A DNA stretch of 35,972 bases from JAHEDH01 sp965364515 (lineage in GTDB: Bacteria; Actinomycetota; Acidimicrobiia; Spongiisociales; ZC4RG35): the NCBI GenBank assembly GCA_965364515.1, contig CBDTXZ010000007.1, positions 1-35,972 of the forward strand, in the 5' to 3' direction. The position numbers and the translations under genes are program-made. Below are positions 34,380-35,972 of this stretch, one piece after another; position 1 is the first letter of the stretch, and the number at the start of each line of letters is the position of its first letter. The notes under the pieces are model-generated. The model did not search any database. It saw only the letters and a program-made list of their open reading frames with translations, and was not told where the DNA came from.

Positions 34380-35390
34380 GTGGCTATTCGAGCCGAATAC
34401 ATCTGGATCGACGGCACCGAACCGACCCAGAAGCTCCGAGCCAAGACCAAGGTCATCTTCAACGGCGAAGAGCCCCCCATCTGGGGCTTCGACGGTTCTT
34501 CGACGAATCAGGCTCCCGGAAACTCTTCGGACTGCGTCCTCAAGCCGGTCAAGGTCGTCCCCGACCCCATCCGCGGTGGAGACGACGTCCTCGTCCTGTG
34601 CGAGGTTCTGACCGTCGACCTCGAGCCGCACCCGAGCAACACCCGCGCCGGCTGCGCCGAGATCCAGGACAAGTACGGCGAGAAGTACGAGCCGTGGTTC
34701 GGGATCGAGCAGGAGTACACCTTCTTCAAGGAAGGACGCCCGTTCGGCTTCCCGCAGTTCGGCTATCCCGCCCCGCAGGGTGGCTACTACTGCGGCATCG
34801 GATCCGACGAGATCTTCGGTCGTGAGATCGTGGAAGACCATCTCGACAACTGCATCAAGGCCGGTCTCTCGATCTCTGGAATCAACGCCGAAGTCATGAT
34901 CGGCCAGTGGGAGTTCCAGATCGGCCCGCTCGGTCCGGTAGATGCCTCCGACGAGATCTGGCTGGCGCGCTACCTCCTGTATCGCACAGCCGAGGCTTTC
35001 GACGTCGCGGCAACGCTCGATCCCAAGCCGGTCAAGGGCGACTGGAACGGCGCCGGGGCTCACACCAACTTCTCGACGAAGCAGATGCGTGAGAGCTACG
35101 ACCCGATCATCGCCGGCGCAGAGGCACTCGGGAAGCGTCACGACCTCCACGTCGAGAACTACGGCGCAGACATCGAGCACAGGCTCACCGGTCTGCACGA
35201 GACCGCACCGTGGACCCACTACAGCTATGGGGTCTCCGACCGCGGCGCCTCGGTCCGCATCCCGTGGCAGACCGCACGGGACGGTCACGGTTACCTCGAA
35301 GACCGCCGCCCGAACGCCAACATGGACCCGTATGTGGTCACGAAGCTGATCACCGAGACCGTGTGCGGCGACGCAGAGGGCGATCTCTAA
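34380..35390 (+). CDS. glnII: Glutamine synthetase, type II (GSII)
   Basis: ATP-dependent enzyme that joins ammonium to glutamate. 336 residues, the length of the eukaryote-like type II enzymes rather than the roughly 470 of GlnA. Seen: AEYIWIDGTEP near the start, WGFDGSSTNQA, the metal site in FGIEQEYTFF and GINAEVMIGQWEFQIG, NGAGAHTNFSTKQMR, and SYGVSDRGASVRIPW near the C-terminus. The residues for glutamate and ATP/metal binding look complete. GSII is not adenylylated like GSI. It stands alone with a strong terminator, about 22 kb from amtB-glnK-glnD, and would assimilate ammonium taken up by AmtB. Confidence 0.95.
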   Translation: MAIRAEYIWIDGTEPTQKLRAKTKVIFNGEEPPIWGFDGSSTNQAPGNSSDCVLKPVKVVPDPIRGGDDVLVLCEVLTVDLEPHPSNTRAGCAEIQDKYGEKYEPWFGIEQEYTFFKEGRPFGFPQFGYPAPQGGYYCGIGSDEIFGREIVEDHLDNCIKAGLSISGINAEVMIGQWEFQIGPLGPVDASDEIWLARYLLYRTAEAFDVAATLDPKPVKGDWNGAGAHTNFSTKQMRESYDPIIAGAEALGKRHDLHVENYGADIEHRLTGLHETAPWTHYSYGVSDRGASVRIPWQTARDGHGYLEDRRPNANMDPYVVTKLITETVCGDAEGDL

Positions 35391-35413
35391 CCGAACAACG
35401 AGCCGCAAACGAC

Positions 35414-35445
35414 AGAAGGGGGCGCCCGGCCGGGTGCCCCCTTCT
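35414..35445. terminator. Strong bidirectional terminator between glnII and the second YbaK-type gene
   Basis: Two 16-nt arms (35414-35429 and 35430-35445) are complementary with a single G-T wobble, forming a long GC-rich stem flanked by AGAAG and CTTCT. It lies 24 bp after the glnII stop and 21 bp before the stop of the convergent gene, so it probably ends both transcripts. Confidence 0.8.
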
Positions 35446-35465
35446 TCTGCGCGACGCGCTCGACG

Positions 35466-35948
35466 TCAGTCGTCGGAGAGCGGTGCGGGAACCGCATCGA
35501 GGAGGGTCACGAGGTCGGCGGGGTCGACCTCGATCTGCGTCCCTCTCTGGCCACCGCTCGCAAAGACGGTCTCGAACTCGGAGATCGACGTATCCACATA
35601 GACCGGCAACCTGCGCTTCTGCCCGAACGGGCTGATCCCGCCCGTCACGTAACCGGTCCATCTCTCGGCGTCTGCGGGATCGGCCATGGAAGCCCGCTTG
35701 CCGTGTGCCGCCCTCGCGAGGGACTTGAGCGACAGCCGACCCGACACCGGCACGATCGCAACCACCGGGTCGCCGTCGACCACAGCGACGAGCGTCTTGA
35801 AGAGACGCCGAGGGTCGACACCGAGTTCGGCGGCCACCGCCTCCCCGTAGCTGTCTCCGTCCGAATCGAGTTGATAGGTGTGCACCGTGTGCTCGATCCG
35901 ACGCCGCCGGAGAAGGGCCAGCGCCGGCGTGTTTCCCTTCTTGACCAT
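35466..35948 (-). CDS. ybaK: Cys-tRNA(Pro) deacylase YbaK family
   Basis: A 160-residue single-domain trans-editing enzyme that hydrolyses Cys-tRNA(Pro) made by prolyl-tRNA synthetase. Family segments: KKGNTPALALLRRRRIEHTVHTYQ at the start, YGEAVAAELGVDPRRLFKTLVA with the catalytic-site Lys, VVAIVPVSGRLSLKSLARAAHGKRASMA, YVTGGISPFGQKRRLPVYVD and ASGGQRGTQIEVDPADLV. The match to YbaK proper is closer than for the gene at 8365. The ATG at 35948 has TAGCAT 6 nt upstream. Confidence 0.92.
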   Translation of the reverse strand: MVKKGNTPALALLRRRRIEHTVHTYQLDSDGDSYGEAVAAELGVDPRRLFKTLVAVVDGDPVVAIVPVSGRLSLKSLARAAHGKRASMADPADAERWTGYVTGGISPFGQKRRLPVYVDTSISEFETVFASGGQRGTQIEVDPADLVTLLDAVPAPLSDD

Positions 35949-35954
35949 GTCGCC

Positions 35955-35960
35955 ATGCTA
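35955..35960 (-). promoter_or_regulatory. Leaderless-type -10 box (TAGCAT) for ybaK
   Basis: On the minus strand TAGCAT ends 6 nt before the ATG at 35948, the same arrangement as before polX, betB, the SDR gene and the lipoprotein gene. Confidence 0.55.
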
Positions 35961-35972
35961 CGGATCGGGTCG

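Overview
The window is chromosomal DNA from a high-GC bacterium, most likely an actinobacterium (Actinomycetota). An Acidimicrobiia-like lineage is my best guess, from gene content and codon style only. Supporting signs are strong G/C bias at third codon positions, frequent GTG and TTG starts, an amtB-glnK-glnD cluster, a type II glutamine synthetase, a PIN-PhoH protein, a bacterial PolX, and many genes with a TAnnnT box only 6 to 9 nt before the start codon (the actinobacterial leaderless-mRNA arrangement). About 95 percent of the window is coding. No gap exceeds about 170 bases. I see no rRNA, tRNA, CRISPR array, insertion sequence, integrase or prophage gene, so this looks like core chromosome rather than an island.

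Layout. 1-5.9 kb: a DASS-type anion symporter cut by the left edge, a two-domain membrane protein joining a PlsY-like acyltransferase region to an MprF-flippase-like region, a discoidin lipoprotein, an SDR oxidoreductase, and a Tat-exported metallo-beta-lactamase-fold lipoprotein. 5.9-8.9 kb: a cyclopropane fatty acid synthase, a potassium-channel-like protein and a YbaK-type deacylase. 8.9-12.7 kb: the nitrogen-sensing unit amtB-glnK-glnD. 12.7-16.7 kb, minus strand: an overlapping threonine-catabolic operon (kbl-tdh-membrane/GNAT-like gene) followed by an M20 amidohydrolase. 16.8-20.6 kb, minus strand: PhoH, a VOC protein, a methyltransferase and a protein with two tandem histidine-phosphatase domains. 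20.7-25.6 kb, minus strand: a membrane pyrophosphatase, a STAS-like protein, a small exported protein and PolX. 25.7-31.0 kb, plus strand: ftsH, then betB-betA. 31.2-35.4 kb, plus strand: an MrfA-like helicase, a YceH-family protein and glnII with a strong terminator. A second YbaK-type gene closes the window.

How the genes work together. AmtB, the PII protein, the PII-modifying enzyme GlnD and glutamine synthetase II form an ammonium uptake, sensing and assimilation set. Kbl and Tdh convert threonine to glycine and acetyl-CoA. BetA and BetB oxidise choline to the osmoprotectant glycine betaine. With an ion-pumping pyrophosphatase carrying the K+-dependent sequence signature, a K+-channel-like protein and a CFA synthase, this suggests adaptation to salt or membrane stress (inference). 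No wholly novel multi-gene system stands out. The most unusual items are the PlsY/flippase-like fusion, the tandem phosphatase coupled to a methyltransferase, the membrane/GNAT-like gene locked into the threonine operon, and the pervasive leaderless-type promoters.
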